The notes: generated by a model not told the origin, from the sequence alone. A stretch of DNA of 64,000 nt from Agroathelia rolfsii (GCA_018343915.1 JABRWF010000003.1:62001-126000); one strand, 5' to 3'; positions 1 to 14,100 are shown, counted from the stretch's first letter. Translations and numbers: made by a program.

Positions 1-175
1 TCAAAAGGTCATGTCAGATGAAGTGTTATGATATACCGCTGAAAACGTCTATATAGTTCTAGGATCAAATTGGTATGTATATGATAGTGGGTAAGAAGAG
101 AAATAGAGAAATAGAATACTAATCTCAGGCATATATAGTAAGAGGATGTTGGGGAGTCCTTGTATGTCTTCCATC

Positions 176-3002
176 TCATCCAAGGTCTCCATTTCGATTG
201 TCAGCTTCTGGAGGTAATCGGTTTTGTGTCTGCTCAAGGACAGACTTTAATCCAGGTGCAAGAGCGCCATGTCCCAAGCCCCTTTTGTCCTTTGAAGACA
301 AGACCGCATGAATATCTGCGACAGGCGCTAAATAAGACTGAGGAGGGGAAAGGAGGGTCGCAGGAGTGTAGAGGAAGCCGCGCTGGATTGTTGACATGAG
401 GTTGGATATTGGCGTCTGTAGAACATCATCAACAGGCGCCGAAAGTGAATGGGACGGCGTCGATTGTGCCCCTCGTTGAGGCGTGTTGAGAGGCGAGTTA
501 TAAACAAAAGTGGAATGTTGGGAGAAGGTTGCAGAAAGATGTGAATTCGGCCTCGGCGTACTTGTACTAGCGGGAGAACCAGGTAGCGTTCGGTCTGGTG
601 AAAAGGGAGACAAAGGCAACGGTATCGGAGGTGAAGGCGTAGCCCCAAAGTCAGTAGCTGGAGACATATGAGTGGAGCCCTTACCAGCCTCAGCTGGGTC
701 CTTGCCCAATTCGTCGAGGATCAAAGTAGAGCTAGAGCTCCCCTGTGTCGAGAGGACATTTTGAATCACTTCCGTCTCCGCAGTAAGAGATAAGTGAGAT
801 GGTGCTATATCTTTATCTTCAACATCAATGTCTTTAGCATCGGCAGTTGCGTCAATGACAGTCGGAGAACGAAGGACACCAGGGATCACTTCTTCAGTCG
901 GCATGGCCTCGTCATCAGAATGGTGTGGAGATTTTGGTAAGGGTGCTAAAATGGCCTCCGCAGGACAAGGAGAAGGTGGTAAAGGGATTATAATGGCTTC
1001 TTGCGGGACGGGGGACGGCGGTAAGGGAATTGAAGTAGGGCTCGATTTTGGGTTGCCGCTCCCGCCTGAAGACACAATAGGCTTCTTCTTTATGCCTACA
1101 CCTTTAGTAGTAAGTCCTGGAGGTTTTTTCGGCGGTGGTCTTCCCCATGCGGGTTTTGTCTCAATGGTGGCATAGGCCTTGCGGGGAACAAACCCTGACT
1201 TCGCGATTGTTGGCTGTACACGCGCCCGACTAGCAGTGGTAGCTGTTGTTGCCGCTGATGCAGAGGGCAAGGCAGTCCTCGGCTTTTTGACGCCTTCATT
1301 GCGGGATCCAATCGAGGAGGCAGGCTTAACTGTTTTAGCCATCGTCGTAGTTGCGGCGGTAGCAGCAACTACGGTAGGCTGTGGCTTTGTTCTCGTAGGA
1401 GCAAATGACGATGTGACTTTCGCAGCGCTAGGCTTAGTAATAGCAGATGAGGGAGGGTTTGCACAAGAAGCACTCTTGACCTCTCGCGACACTGTCCTTT
1501 CCCGGCTTTCGCCTACCTCTTTTTCTTTGCCCTTGGTGGTCTTCGTCTCTGAAGAATGGCTTTTTTCTGGATTCTTTCCACCATTCAATTTGGCTCGATC
1601 TTCTTCTGCAGCCGCCTTCAGTGCGGCAATCGCTTCTGGTGATGGACGCAATGGCTTGAATTGTGGGGCATCCTCCTCCTTCTTCTTTTTCTTCTCAGAA
1701 AATTCCTCTGTGGAAGATGTGACCAGGATACGCTGAGGACCTGAATGGGCCCAAGGTTGACTAGATTGTAAAGCTGACGCGGCTTCTGGGGCGTTAGAGA
1801 ATGCTGACGTCACATGTGGACGCATGGGGGCAGGTTTCTGCGCATCTATCACAGACCGAGGTCGAACAGCATGTAATTCGCGATCGTTATGCGGACCTGT
1901 CGGTCCACGGACATCAGTGACTGATGCTGGTCGACTAGGTGCTGAGATGCCCTGAGATCGTTGGGAAGCTTGCGGAGCAGGGCGGGATGTGGCTTCGGTG
2001 CGCACAAATACATTATCTGGTGGTGGCATATTCCTTTTGATTTGAGGGCGGGATGGGGCCTCAGTCCCTGAATCAAGCCGCAAATTTGTCAAGTTACTCT
2101 GGGTTACGGATGTCGAGTAGTTGTACTGGATCGATGATATGGCTCTCGTGGTCTGTGCACGAGGGTTGGATCGTGATGATGTTGCGGAAGTAGAAGGAAC
2201 CGATTTAATATCGAGGTATTTCTTAGTAGTGGGCGTCAGTGGTGTGATGAAACTGCAGAAGGGACCTTAGTTTGGAATAAACGAGGAGAGCAAAGTATGA
2301 TACCTATTAAGCCGATCTGGCAAAAGAATTTTATATGCTTCGAATATTTTTCTGCTAGTCCTACGAACATCAACGCTTGCATCTGTTGCCGTTTTTCTTA
2401 TGATTGATTCAATGAGTTGGGCTTTAGAGTCTTTGGCTAAATCAGGAGGATTGAAGCAATTAAGACAAGCTAGCGTCCCTTCCGTGGCTGATAAACGAAG
2501 GGATATCGACTTGTCCTTTAGAACATCGGACAAATAGGGAAGTATAGCAGGCAATTGAGTGTTGTCGATGATGCTGATGAGGCAAGTATGTGCTCTTTTA
2601 GCGAAAACCTTGTTTGAGCGGCCACAGGTGGAAAGGACGGTAGGGAAGAGTAGGGGGAGCAGCGGCTCAAATTTATGTTGAAGACCACCTGAAAGAGCAG
2701 CGACAAAATCCAAGGCCGCCCCGGACAACCGAGTGCGCTCTGAATTGATGGCGCTGTTGACATGAGTGTAGATGGTGTGAGAAAAGCCGGCGAACTCTTC
2801 GGGAAATAGATGGGCATCGCTATTGCATAGCACAGTGAGGCTATTGATGGCTTTGGTGATCTTGTCCCAAGACTCCTCTGACTCAGGGAGGATGATGTTG
2901 GGACGAATCAGGTCGAGTTCTCGTCGTAAAGCAGGTAAAGAGTGCTGATGCAAGTAAGTTATCTTGAATTGATGCAAAATACGGCTTTCACACCTGAGAC
3001 AT
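176..3002 (-). CDS. CLASP/Stu1-family microtubule-stabilising protein
   Basis: CLASP proteins bind tubulin through TOG domains and stabilise spindle microtubules and kinetochore attachments. Three exons fit: 3002-2994 (only Met-Ser-Gln), 2944-2304 and 2252-176, giving about 908 residues. The start ATG at 3002 is chosen because MSQ splices cleanly onto HSLPALRRELDLIRP, the opening of the CLASP N-terminal helical-repeat domain, which fills roughly residues 4-215 and ends in the typical ARK-like helix (RRTSRKIFEAYKILLP). The remaining ~690 residues are rich in Ser, Pro, Thr and Ala with basic stretches, as in the disordered microtubule-binding tails of fungal CLASPs; no second TOG domain was seen. 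It is divergent from CDC42 across about 1.1 kb. The family call rests on the N-terminal domain only; the tail is not diagnostic. Confidence 0.8.
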
Positions 3003-4105
3003 ATCGGAAGTGTACTTCAGCCTGCTGTATAGCCTACGAGAGGGCTGGTAGAGATATGTTTTTAAGTCGAGGTTTTAACTTGAACTGAAGGGTTTCAGAA
3101 CTTGAAAGCGCGCACTGGTAACGGCCGCTTCGGAACCAAAGATGGGCACTGCACACGTGATCGTGAAATGATAACACTACGTCTACCGTTGTAGTGGTGT
3201 AATTTGATGGGTTACTTAATGATGCATGGTATCGTTTGCGGTACTTTTGAAAGCAGTTTTATTTTAGTATAGTTGAACTTTTATGTTAACTACCATTAGT
3301 ACTAGTAATAGTAATCCACTGGCTTGACTTGTGTCTTGTAACATAATATACTCAAACCGTTACCATGGGCATTAGGTATTCATTGACTACGGCAAGGTTT
3401 TGTCGGACGAAATAAAGAAATATACGACAGCATTAGGCCGGATGTGGTACGCTGGGTCTGCTGGGCCGCGGTCTGGCGCATATTATGTAAGCATGTGAGG
3501 GATTGCAACGCCCCCCCTGGAGGCCCAAACGGACTGTGACCCGGCCTCCTTTCCACGCGGTGACCCTCGTCGCACTTGCATAGCCCTCTGTATCATCCAC
3601 CGTCATCTCTTCCATAGGTTCAATCAGCTCTGTTGGCCCTCTCTGCCACTGCAACGGTTTCCACCTAGGAGGTCCAAGCCCCTCTGCTCAGGCCCCCTCC
3701 CATTTCCACATAACTCCAACTCCTAAAGCGTTCGCACCAGCTCCCACATTTCTCACCCAGCCTTTTTCCTTCCCCGAGGCTACCCGCTTGACAGCCATAC
3801 AGCATAAGCCCCTTATCGTGAGTTTGACGTCGTAGATTTCCCTTCTTTTTCTGCCCACCAGTCTGGTGTTCTTGTATGAACATCAGAGCGTTGCGACGGC
3901 CTCCCTCGGCAACAAATGCTTCGCTTCAATAACCAACATCCTCTGCTGGTTCAGTCAATCGTCTCACTCTCGCTCAGCTGCGGACATACAGATATTGTGA
4001 ATTAGACTCTGACATGATTATCCCCATTCTCGTTACATGCATGCTTGTTTAGAATAGGTTTTCGTGTTCCTTATTCCCCCCCCCCTGTGAGATCAACCAC
4101 TGGTT
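3003..4105. other. Divergent intergenic region between CLASP and CDC42
   Basis: About 1.1 kb without a convincing gene. The half nearest CDC42 (3,640-4,090) is pyrimidine-rich, typical of fungal promoters and 5' UTRs. A C-run lies at about 4,077-4,085, some 20 bases before the CDC42 ATG. Short ORFs here show no family features. Confidence 0.6.
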
Positions 4106-4971
<866 letters not shown>

Positions 4972-6345
4972 AGTGTCGTTAATAATAATACGTCGGGTGG
5001 AAGACTAGTTCAAACCTGCACCTTCTATTCCCACTTTTCCCTTGGTACAGATCCCCGGTCTTTGATGCCTTTACTACTTACGAATTTTGCCATGTCCCGA
5101 CGATATCCCCCTTATCCATTTTTCTTCTTTTCTTTACCTATTACTCGTCGCGTGTTTTTTTTTTCTCGTGTTACGTCGTTCTACATTTTGTTCATTATTC
5201 CTCTTGCTATTTTCTTACTCTTCTCCATATTCTTGGCCCATGGCCTGCCTGTTACGCTGGTGGATGGCTGGACAGAACTTGTAAGAGATGATGCATAGCT
5301 CAGTGGTGCATACATGTCTGTTGTTGGCTGTTATCTGTCTGTACTGGCTAGCACAATGTTGCCGCAGCACCTTTGCAAAACCAGGGCTTCATTTGATGTA
5401 CTTTTCCTCTTTGCCTTAGGTTTCTTTTTTGTTTTACTTCAGGGAAAAGATATTCCGTCAGGATGGCATAGAATGCTAGGATGAGAAATCTAATATAGCA
5501 TAGTATATTGCACTGAAAAGATATCGTTTGTCTCGTGGTTTCAGGATGCGCTCAAACATGAAGAAATCGAAAGCCGCGCTAGCAGCCCTTCTAGCTTGAC
5601 AGTTATAAGCCAGATGAGGAGTTCATCGACATTGAAATCCATGAATCAATCATTTCCTTAGAACTTATTTCTCAATTATGTAGCGCCGATGCATTCATTT
5701 AGTTACTTCGAAAATCCATACCCCTGAACCTCATTGCCGCACACGAGAAGACGACTTAAATTAAGGCTGTCATGAGTTAGTGTCAATAAGCCCTATGTTT
5801 AATGATAACGACTTGACCCCAACACTCTGGTCCGAGGTCTGACTACCGCAATGTGCACAAAGAGTGATATCATAGAGCTCATTTCAATTCAAGAAATCCG
5901 TTCGGTAATGTTCGAGATCGATCGTAAAAGTGGGAAGTATAAATGAGGTAGGAAATGAAAATAAACAAACCCAACGCAAAAAGTCTATCAGGTCTATTCG
6001 TATTAAGATACGGATTATAGTCCGTCCGTTTATTAATGGTATAGATATTTTGAATGAATGTGCGGACCACAGTGTCTAGCTGTTAGACTTGCTGGCGGAG
6101 TAAATGTAGAAAAAACAGAGTCCGTTGTATCTCTTCTGGGTAAGAGGCATCTATGAGGAACAAACTTGACGATTAGATGAAAGCATAAGAGAAGTACCGG
6201 GAAAATATCCCACCCAGTACAAATGTCAGAGTATTGGCACAATTAACCTAATAGTGCGTGCTTATCAATTAGAAGGCGGTCAAGGTCAAACATGCGGAAG
6301 AAGAAAAAAGAGGCATACCTCGTACAATGGCGACATGGCTCAGTT
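4972..6345. other. Intergenic region, no supported gene
   Basis: AT-rich 3' flank of CDC42 followed by about 1 kb with only short unsupported ORFs. A T-rich stretch around 5,115-5,230 yields a spurious Phe-rich reading frame. Confidence 0.5.
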
Positions 6346-6564
6346 TTACACCCGAGGAACGGACACACCCAATGGCTCAGCGCTGCGTCTGTATGCAGAT
6401 GGCTTAGGCGCACGGGGAACTATGGAAGGGCCCGTGCGAGAGTTAAGGCCAGGGTTTCGCTTGATCAGCTTGGCTTGTTTAAGTGGTTTCACAGGCGTGG
6501 GTGATGCCATGGTGAAAACAGCAAATACGAAGAAGGCCAGAAGAAAAAGCAAACGGGAGTACAT
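6346..6564 (-). CDS. Possible small secreted peptide precursor
   Basis: A 72-residue single-exon ORF starting with ATG at 6564. Residues 1-20 form a hydrophobic signal-like segment (MYSRLLFLLAFFVFAVFTMA) followed by SPTP, a plausible signal peptidase site. The rest is basic and Pro-rich, with a dibasic KR at residues 35-36 that could be cut by a Kex2-type protease. It has no cysteines, so it is not a typical disulfide-rich effector, and it has no CAAX end, so it is not a basidiomycete mating pheromone. No family is recognised. A chance ORF remains possible because the opposite strand is also open here. Confidence 0.35.
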   Translation of the reverse strand: MYSRLLFLLAFFVFAVFTMASPTPVKPLKQAKLIKRNPGLNSRTGPSIVPRAPKPSAYRRSAEPLGVSVPRV

Positions 6565-7668
6565 CTTGATAAACTAGATGCGGAATAGATTAGAACTTCA
6601 AGCCCATGGGGGCACCATGGACTAGTATCCGGACTCACAGAGAATTTGCCTAACTCGTGGGTTTGCACTGTACTTGAGGCTCGCGGAGGGAGCGGAGGGA
6701 GGGGGAGGGAGAGCTTTCTGGATGGCAAACAGAGTCCCCTTTATTATTATCCGGCGAGAAAAGGATGAAAGATGCGCGGCATGGAAAATGTTATGTTATC
6801 TTAGCTATCTCATTTCATTCTTCTGGGCGTTCGGTACTTTTATGAGAGCTCTATGATATGATACTTACTAGAAAAAGAAGGAGGCGGCTAGGTTAGATCA
6901 ATCTATTCGATTCCACTAGAACCTCGGATCGGATGGTTGACATCGTACACGTTTGTTTTTTTTGGATGCCATCGCCGTGTGCATGCTCCATCCATGATGC
7001 ATAAGACCGAATGGAAAGAGCCAAGGCAGCACGGACGTGTTTCTCTTTGAAGGAAATTTGCGAGCACTGATATAGCACTTATAGGGTTAGGTTAGGTTAC
7101 GCAGCTAGTAACTGGACCAAACACTATGTAAATGAGCAGCAACAAGCGTCGGGCATTGCATGCGAAGGCAGGGCCAAGATAAGTCAGAAATCAAACAAGT
7201 GCTGCGGTCATAAGAAGCGATATGATGGGCGGGAAGAGATCTGATTGCTCCGTCATCTTTGTTGCCGTCCTGCTCCACTGCCCAGCCAATACCGCTTTCA
7301 TCATTCATCCTGTTCTCGTTTTCATTTTCGTATCCGAGTCAAGACATCGTGATGCGCATTTGCAATCCCACTCGAAGAACACTTACTACATGTACTCCCA
7401 TCCACTGACATTGAACATTTGCAGATACCCTAACGGCTTTTTTGTTTACCGTATCCATTATATCACCGGATATCATACCGCTGATTACTATTACTGCTGA
7501 TTGAACACGCCCAGGCCGTTAGGCTTGCACACTCTCAAGGGGCATGTGACGTTTGCTCAATCACGTGGCTTTGTGACATACCACGCATGTCACGTCAATT
7601 GGCACACCATGGCCAGACTGCCGTTAAGTTACTCTTGAAATTACTGGCACTACAGCGCTGGATGCTCA
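6565..7668. other. Intergenic region upstream of the splicing-factor gene
   Basis: About 1.1 kb without a supported gene. It includes a short telomere-like run (GGGTTAGGTTAGGTTA, about 7,084-7,099), too short and isolated to call a telomere relic. Confidence 0.5.
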
Positions 7669-8970
7669 ATGTCGCGACCACAAGACGATAGGAATCAGGA
7701 AGCCACAGTCTATCTGGTGAATAAACCTATTACTCTGGAAATCATTCCTAATTTACTGATGTGTTTACCAGGGCAACTTGGACGAACGCGTTACCGATGC
7801 CATTATATGGGAGTTGATGCTGCAAGCTGGTCCAGTTGGTGCGTTTACCGTCCCGCCATTATCACACTCAAAGGCAGTAGCTTACATTGTAATGGCCAAT
7901 CCTTGCAGTCAATGTTCATCTCCCCAAAGACCGGATTTCAATGGCCCATCAGGGTTATGGCTTTTGCGAGTTTCAAACGGAGGAAGACGCAGAGTATGTC
8001 TGTAAGATCATGAATCAAATAAAACTATGGGGCAAGCCCATTCGGGTTAACAAGGTCCGTGACAGATATACATACGCTTGGAATTCAAGCATTGACTGAG
8101 GTCGCTTTCGGGTCTATCTAGGCCTCTTCTGACAAGAAACAGCTTGACGTCGGCGCAAATCTATTCATCGGCAATCTGGACGAAAATGTCGACGAGAGGC
8201 TACTATATGATACTTTCAGCGCTTTTGGTATGATGGCGACAACAGCAAAGGTCAGGGTCATTGTCTATACTCATCGTACTTGCTTTCCTAACATCCAGCG
8301 TTCGTGTCTTCAGATTGCTCGTGATCCTGGCACAGGCACATCGAAGGGATATGGTTTTGTGTCTTACACAGACTTTGAGGCGTCAGATGCTGCTATCGAA
8401 GCTATGAACGGCCAATTCCTCATGAACAAGGCTATTAGCGTCCAGTATGCTTTCAAAAAAGATGGCAAAGGTGAACGGCACGGTACTGCTGCCGAGCGCA
8501 TGCTGGCGGCACAAGCGCGCAAGAATAATGCACTCCCCGTTGGTGCACGCCCACCCCCCGCTCCCATGTCGTTTGGTCCTGCACCAGTGCCGGGCTACCC
8601 AGCAGGATATCAAGGTCAATTTGCAGGCGCCCTGGCTGCGGGCGCCCCTCCGCCACCCGCCGGCTTCACACCCCAGCAGACTATGATGCCGAACGGCATG
8701 CCTATGATGTCTTCTTCGTCTTCTGTACCGGGCGCAATGAGTGCAATGCATCCAATGCAGGCTGGTGTTCCTCCCCCACCGCCTCCACCCATGGGTATGG
8801 GTCCAACACCGATGGGAATGCCTATAGGCATGCCTCCACCCCCTCCGGGTGTGCCCATGTTCAATCCACAAGGGGGATTCCCACCACCACCTGGATACGC
8901 TCAGGGAATGCCACCTCCTGGAATGGGCATGCCACCACCACCAGGGACACCAATGCAGCCTCAGCGATAA
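7669..8970 (+). CDS. SF3b subunit 4 (SF3b49/Hsh49-type) RNA-binding protein
   Basis: Component of the SF3b complex of the U2 snRNP, acting in branch-site recognition in the nucleus. Five exons (7669-7716, 7772-7838, 7909-8054, 8122-8250, 8314-8970) give 348 residues. Two RRM domains lie at about residues 12-90 and 100-178. RNP motifs visible are TVYLGNLDE and GYGFCEF in the first RRM, and NLFIGNLDE and GYGFVSY in the second. The linker and the [19 protein letters not shown] segment after RRM2 are characteristic of SF3b49. The C-terminal ~140 residues are Pro/Gly/Met-rich, as in animal SF3B4. The fourth intron (8251-8313) is 63 nt, a multiple of three, and has no stop codon. Confidence 0.93.
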
Positions 8971-9530
8971 AGTAGTGGGTGATCATCTTTGTTTGCTTGC
9001 TTATTCGTAGCGTTGTTACCGGCTTTCGCTACGTTTCTTAGCAGTTTATGTGAGGCTCACACGCCCACGGCTCAAAGTGGAGTGGTATGGTGACCTCTAG
9101 ACATAAGTACCTGCATCTATGTGGCACTCTGATGAGGGCATGAATTGACTGTAGTAGAATTTGTTATAATCGCTGCTAAGAACCAGTTTGAACGAATCCC
9201 ATGCCGATGGGTATTGTGTCCTGATTATTTCATCATGGCATCGTCCGCCGCGGAGTCTCAGTGTACTGTCGGAAGAAAAACAAGCAAACGTCATGATGGT
9301 GCATACCAGTATGAAAGTCTTTTATGTTTATGATAGATGGATGCTCCATTACGAGGATGGTTGAATGAAAACATTGTCTTACACTAGCGTTATTGGAAAC
9401 TGTCGTATATTCTTGTCGGCTTTTACTCGCTTCTGAATCGACCTCATACTAGTGGCGGCGCACTGGCACGCGTTCGGACACTAGGCAGTAATACGCCTGC
9501 TTCCTGCAACGCATTTAAGCCCAACGGCCT
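8971..9530. other. Intergenic region
   Basis: About 560 bases: 3' flank of the splicing-factor gene and promoter of the cupin-like gene. Nothing else recognised. Confidence 0.5.
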
Positions 9531-10380
9531 ATGCTAAAGATGCAATACACTTCCTTGAACACAACACTCGCCGGCATGCTATCTTCGCTCTTCGTCATTG
9601 TCCTTGCTCTTTGGGGTCCGACATGGCTTCATAACGGTTTTGCCCATGCATCATCAAATGCAACATCAACGAGCTTGACTATGACAGCAATTGTGGGCAA
9701 AGACAATCAGTCCGCATTTGAGTTAGCAAGATTTTCTAGTTTCATGTATTATTATTTTAATGACGATCAACACTTCGCTGGTTAGGTGCTGGGCATTAAC
9801 ACCTGCGCTGAGCGTTTCAACAACCAGCGGAGTTGTCGGAGCGTCGAGCTTTAATAACCTAGGCAATGTGACAAATCCCGGATACGTTTATTTCCCGAAT
9901 AATCTCGACGGCGGTTTGCACAATGCACCTAGGCCTCAGTAAGCAAGAGCAGAATTTATTGCTGATTCATCTCATTGATCTAGCGGTTTTTGTTGCAGAT
10001 ATGTTGTATTTCTTACTGGTGGTGGTATCGTTTCCTTGCCAAAAGATAGCTCCTCGAACTCTTCTGCAGCCTTGGTTATTAGCAGGAAGCATACTATCAA
10101 GGTAGGCTCGAGTTTTGTACACCAGTGGCTAGAAGAATTTCTAAGAAATTTGGTTGATTCAGGCTGGCGATATTATCATCGCTGCTGACATTTCTAGTGT
10201 CAGCGCACTTGGTCATGAGTATGCTTCATCATTTCATTTTCATGCGTTCAATCGGCTTATATCTCTAATAGATCAGTCTGGGAAGCTGGCACGAGTGCAA
10301 TCCAATTGCCGTTCGCCGATGGTATACCACCTGAACATGTTGTACTCCATGATAAACCATGCAAGGCTCAACTGCAATAA
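9531..10380 (+). CDS. Small secreted or anchored cupin-like protein, copy 1
   Basis: Five exons (9531-9721, 9786-9938, 9999-10101, 10163-10218, 10272-10380) give 203 residues. The N-terminus has a hydrophobic segment at about residues 15-40 (signal peptide or anchor), then Asn/Thr-rich potential glycosylation sites (NATST). The body looks like a cupin barrel: GGLHNAPRPQYVVFLTGGG resembles the first metal-binding cupin motif, followed by AGDIII, a LGHES turn and a final HVVLHDKPC. A paralogue on the minus strand at 34862-35642 has identical lengths for exons 2-5 (153, 103, 56 and 109 nt), which confirms the gene model. First intron donor is GTTAGC. The substrate is unknown, and cupin is a fold-level call from motif spacing, not an enzymatic assignment. 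Confidence 0.72.
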
Positions 10381-11183
10381 TATATACAATTCGAAAAGCC
10401 TTTCAAATACATATGATTCGGGCAACGCCTTTTCATAATGCTTGCCAGCGCGAGTCGGAGCACTCGACAACCTTTTGCGGTTCTTTACCAGTGCGACGTG
10501 AACTGGGATCTTAATCAAGGTTTTCTTGCATTGATGTTGTCATTCAAGTTGTGCGCAGCACACTGCCCTCACAGGTCCTGATCCTGTGCCATTGAAGAAC
10601 TTGAACTTCCCTTCTCTGGTCTCATGACTACAGCCTTTACATGCCTCTTTCTCGAACGAAAGACTGCCATGAGTTTGAGTTCCTATCTACGGCGCACTTC
10701 CCACGTGTTATGCACATTGCCTGGTGTCGGTGGTTCCATCCTTTGATGGGTGGTAAGATTATCTTTGTCAATCACTTATCACAATGCCCTAGAAGCTTAT
10801 GAGCGCTCCCTTGGATGATTCTCATCGGCCCATGTGATCCACCGTGGTACATATCCTGGACATCAAAACCACCTTTGTCAGTACTTCAAGCTCTTTAGGC
10901 AGGATGCGCCCGTACAGTTGTACCGCGTGCTTGACCCCATGTCCAAAGTCTGCCTGCACTTTCATTACGGTATATTGAGCACCTGATGGCGCTCAGATAG
11001 ACACAAAACAAGGTATTTCTGATCCATCTCGCATCGATTGCACCACCTACTCAATCTCCTTAATGCTCTATAATCTATTATATAAAGGCAGCCATCTTCG
11101 TTAATCTCTCACGCACGCTTGTTCCAGGAGGCTGAATTTCGTGCACCTATCATAGACCATCAGTTTCCCCTTGCAAAAACGCC
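10381..11183. other. Intergenic region between cupin and chitin synthase genes
   Basis: About 800 bases. Several short open stretches in different frames (for example around 10,620-10,745) could be relics, but none matches a family I recognise. The last 100 bases are the probable chitin synthase promoter, with TATAAAGG at about 11,081-11,088. Confidence 0.45.
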
Positions 11184-14100
11184 ATGTCGCGACCTACGAA
11201 GGTGTGTACACCATTGAGATTCAGTATGAGCATTAGTATAAGGGCTGTTTTGATATACAATACTATCACAGGAAACCTGGGGAACGCTTTATACCCCTTC
11301 ATTTGATCAGTCCGCTGAAGATCTTTTCTCTGGTTCCCATGGCTCGGGCGCCACCCGCGCACCGGTATCGACACATGAAACAACGACAGGGGGTGATCGA
11401 AAGAATGATGTAGACGAAGAAGACGCGGAAGAAGAGTCTGACGCCGAATCAGAGTCCGGAGCGCTCTTGAAGCAGCCTTCACACAGACCATTCAGACGGG
11501 GTGACATTGTTCTTGAAATCGGCAAGGACGTCAAACAAGGCCACCTCCCGCAACTTGAACGCCGTCAACCAAAGCCGGAAACCTCGATTAAGGAGTTGGG
11601 TGATCACTTCCTGATATCGCGGGTCTCGAAATTGAATTTTACATTTTTCCAGACTACAAAATGGTCATGTCGTGCTGGATGTCCCAGTGCCCTCTCAAGT
11701 CTTGCAATACTGCACTGACAGTGAAGATAATGAGTTCTCTCACATGCGCTACTCAGCCGTTACAAGCCAGCCCGACGACTTCCATAAGGATCAGTTCACG
11801 TTGCGACAGCAGGGGTACGATTCTCCACGGGAGACAGAGCTGTTCATTGGAATCACCATGTATAATGAAGACCGCGAGTTGCTGTATCGCTCTCTCCGGG
11901 GCGTCTTCCAGAACATCACATATCTTTGCAATCTAGAAGGCGATTCCGTCTGGGGAAAGGACAGCTGGAAAAAGATTGTCGTCGGTATTATTAGCGATGG
12001 CCGTAATAAGATCAACACGAACACACTTTGCGCTATCACGGCTCTCGGTGCTTATGTAGAGGGCGTGGCGGTAACTAGTGTAGAGGACGATGACGGAAAC
12101 GATATACCCGTCGTGGCGGACATCTATGAGTATAGCACTCAAGTACCCATTAGTCTTATCTCTCCCTACTCTACACAGGACGAAGATAGGGGCGTGCCTC
12201 CCGTCCAGATACTTTTCTGCCTCAAAAGCGAGAACCAAAAGAAGATCAATTCTCACCGCTGGTTTTTCAATGCATTTGGTCGGGTGTTGAACCCTCACGT
12301 CTGTGTACTTCTCGACGTCGGAACGAAACCAGGTCCAGAATCAATCTATCATCTCTGGAAAGCTTTCAATACCAATCCGAGTGTCGGAGGCGCTTGCGGC
12401 GAAATTGTAGCTATGAAGGGCAAGTACGGCGAGAACTTGGTCAATCCTTTGGTGGCTACGCAGAATTTCGAGTACAAAATGTCCAATATCCTCGACAAGT
12501 CCTTGGAATCCGTTTTTGGATACATCACTGTGCTACCCGGCGCTTTCAGTGCCTATCGATACGTCGCTTTACAAAATGATGAACATGGGGAGGGACCGCT
12601 TCAGACTTATTTCATGGGCGATTTACAGCAGGGTCAGACAACAGATATTTTCACTGCGAACATGTATCTTGCTGAAGATCGGGTGCGTTCGTTTCTCTGG
12701 TTTTGATGGAACAATATTTATCATCATATAGGTACTATGCTGGGAGCTTGTTTCCAAGCGTAAAAGCTCCTGGCTTTTGCATTACGTCAAATCTGCCTAC
12801 GCAGAGACGGATGTGCCTGATCAGGCGAGTATAAAGCACTATTGTGTCGTGTTTTCTTGACCTTTTGCTTACAAATGAGAAATCCTTAGTTGCCAGAATT
12901 CATATCGCAAAGACGGAGATGGCTAAACGGCGCGTTTTTTGCTGCTGTGCATAGCATTCTACACCTTAATTATATCAGTCGGTCGTCCCATACCTCGACA
13001 CGGAAGTTCTGGATATCTGTCGAGATGGCATACCAGCTGTATAATCTTGTCTTCTCTTGGTTTGCTCTTGTAAGCCCCTTATTTAACATTCTTGAATACA
13101 CCATACAAACACCTTTCGGGTTTGTGACAGGGTAATTACTACATCGCTTTCGTCATTCTGAGCACATCACTCGAGTTCATCAGCCCCGTCATCAAGAGCT
13201 TCAACAAATTCTTGAACTATTTCTATATTTCGCTAGTCATCATGTCTTTCTTACTGGCATTAGGCAATCGGCCCCAACAGGCTGTCTCAGCATATACAGC
13301 CCTGTTCTTTGGATTTGGTATTCTCATGGTTTATATGACCGTAAGCAGTATATCGAACCTGACATCCGCTATTTAATGACCGGGACCAATGAAACAATAC
13401 CCTAGGCGGCTTCATTAATTGTTGCATATAGGGGCCTGTCTGCAGCTAAAGGCCATATCGTGCAGGAGATATTCACGAATTCAGTCGCTAGAGATATTGT
13501 TATCTCGTTGATGTCGACCTATGGCCTCTATTTCGCATCATCATTTATAGCGGTAAGACTATCATAAATAAGCAGCACTCGTATCAATAGCTCATGAATT
13601 CTCGTACTAGGGCGATCCGATGCATATGTTCACATGCTTCATACAGTACCTTCTGTTTTCGCCATCCTACATTGCTGTCCTTAACGTCTACGCGGTATTA
13701 TTGTTTCGCCCTTGTTTTTGTTATTTGTTCTTATCTCGATCCAGTTTGCCAACATACACGATATCTCTTGGGGGACCAAAGGAGACACAGGTGCTAATAA
13801 TGAGGGCAACCCCGCCAAAAAGACCAAGCAAGATCAAAATGGGCGCGCCAGAGTCGAGTTGCGGACACCAAGTCATACGACGGTGAACACGAGCTACGAG
13901 CAAACACTTAAGCTACTGAAGCAAGATCCGATCATTGTGGATTACTCACCCGACCCCACACAAACGACAGACTTCTTCAAATCGATTAGGACCACGGTGA
14001 GCCACTACTTAACGCAAAGCATACTTCTCATTAATTTTACTAAAACAATCAACGATCTGTAGGTCTTACTCTCCTGGATTCTGAGCAATGTGAGTGGAGA

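Noticed and set aside
7084..7099. Interstitial telomere repeat (GGGTTAGGTTAGGTTA)
   Set aside because: Only two or three imperfect units, without context of a fusion or subtelomere.
8383..8871. Long minus-strand open frames (162 and 82 codons) opposite the splicing-factor gene
   Set aside because: They mirror the Pro/Gly/Met-rich codons of the SF3b49 C-terminus on the other strand and have no family features.
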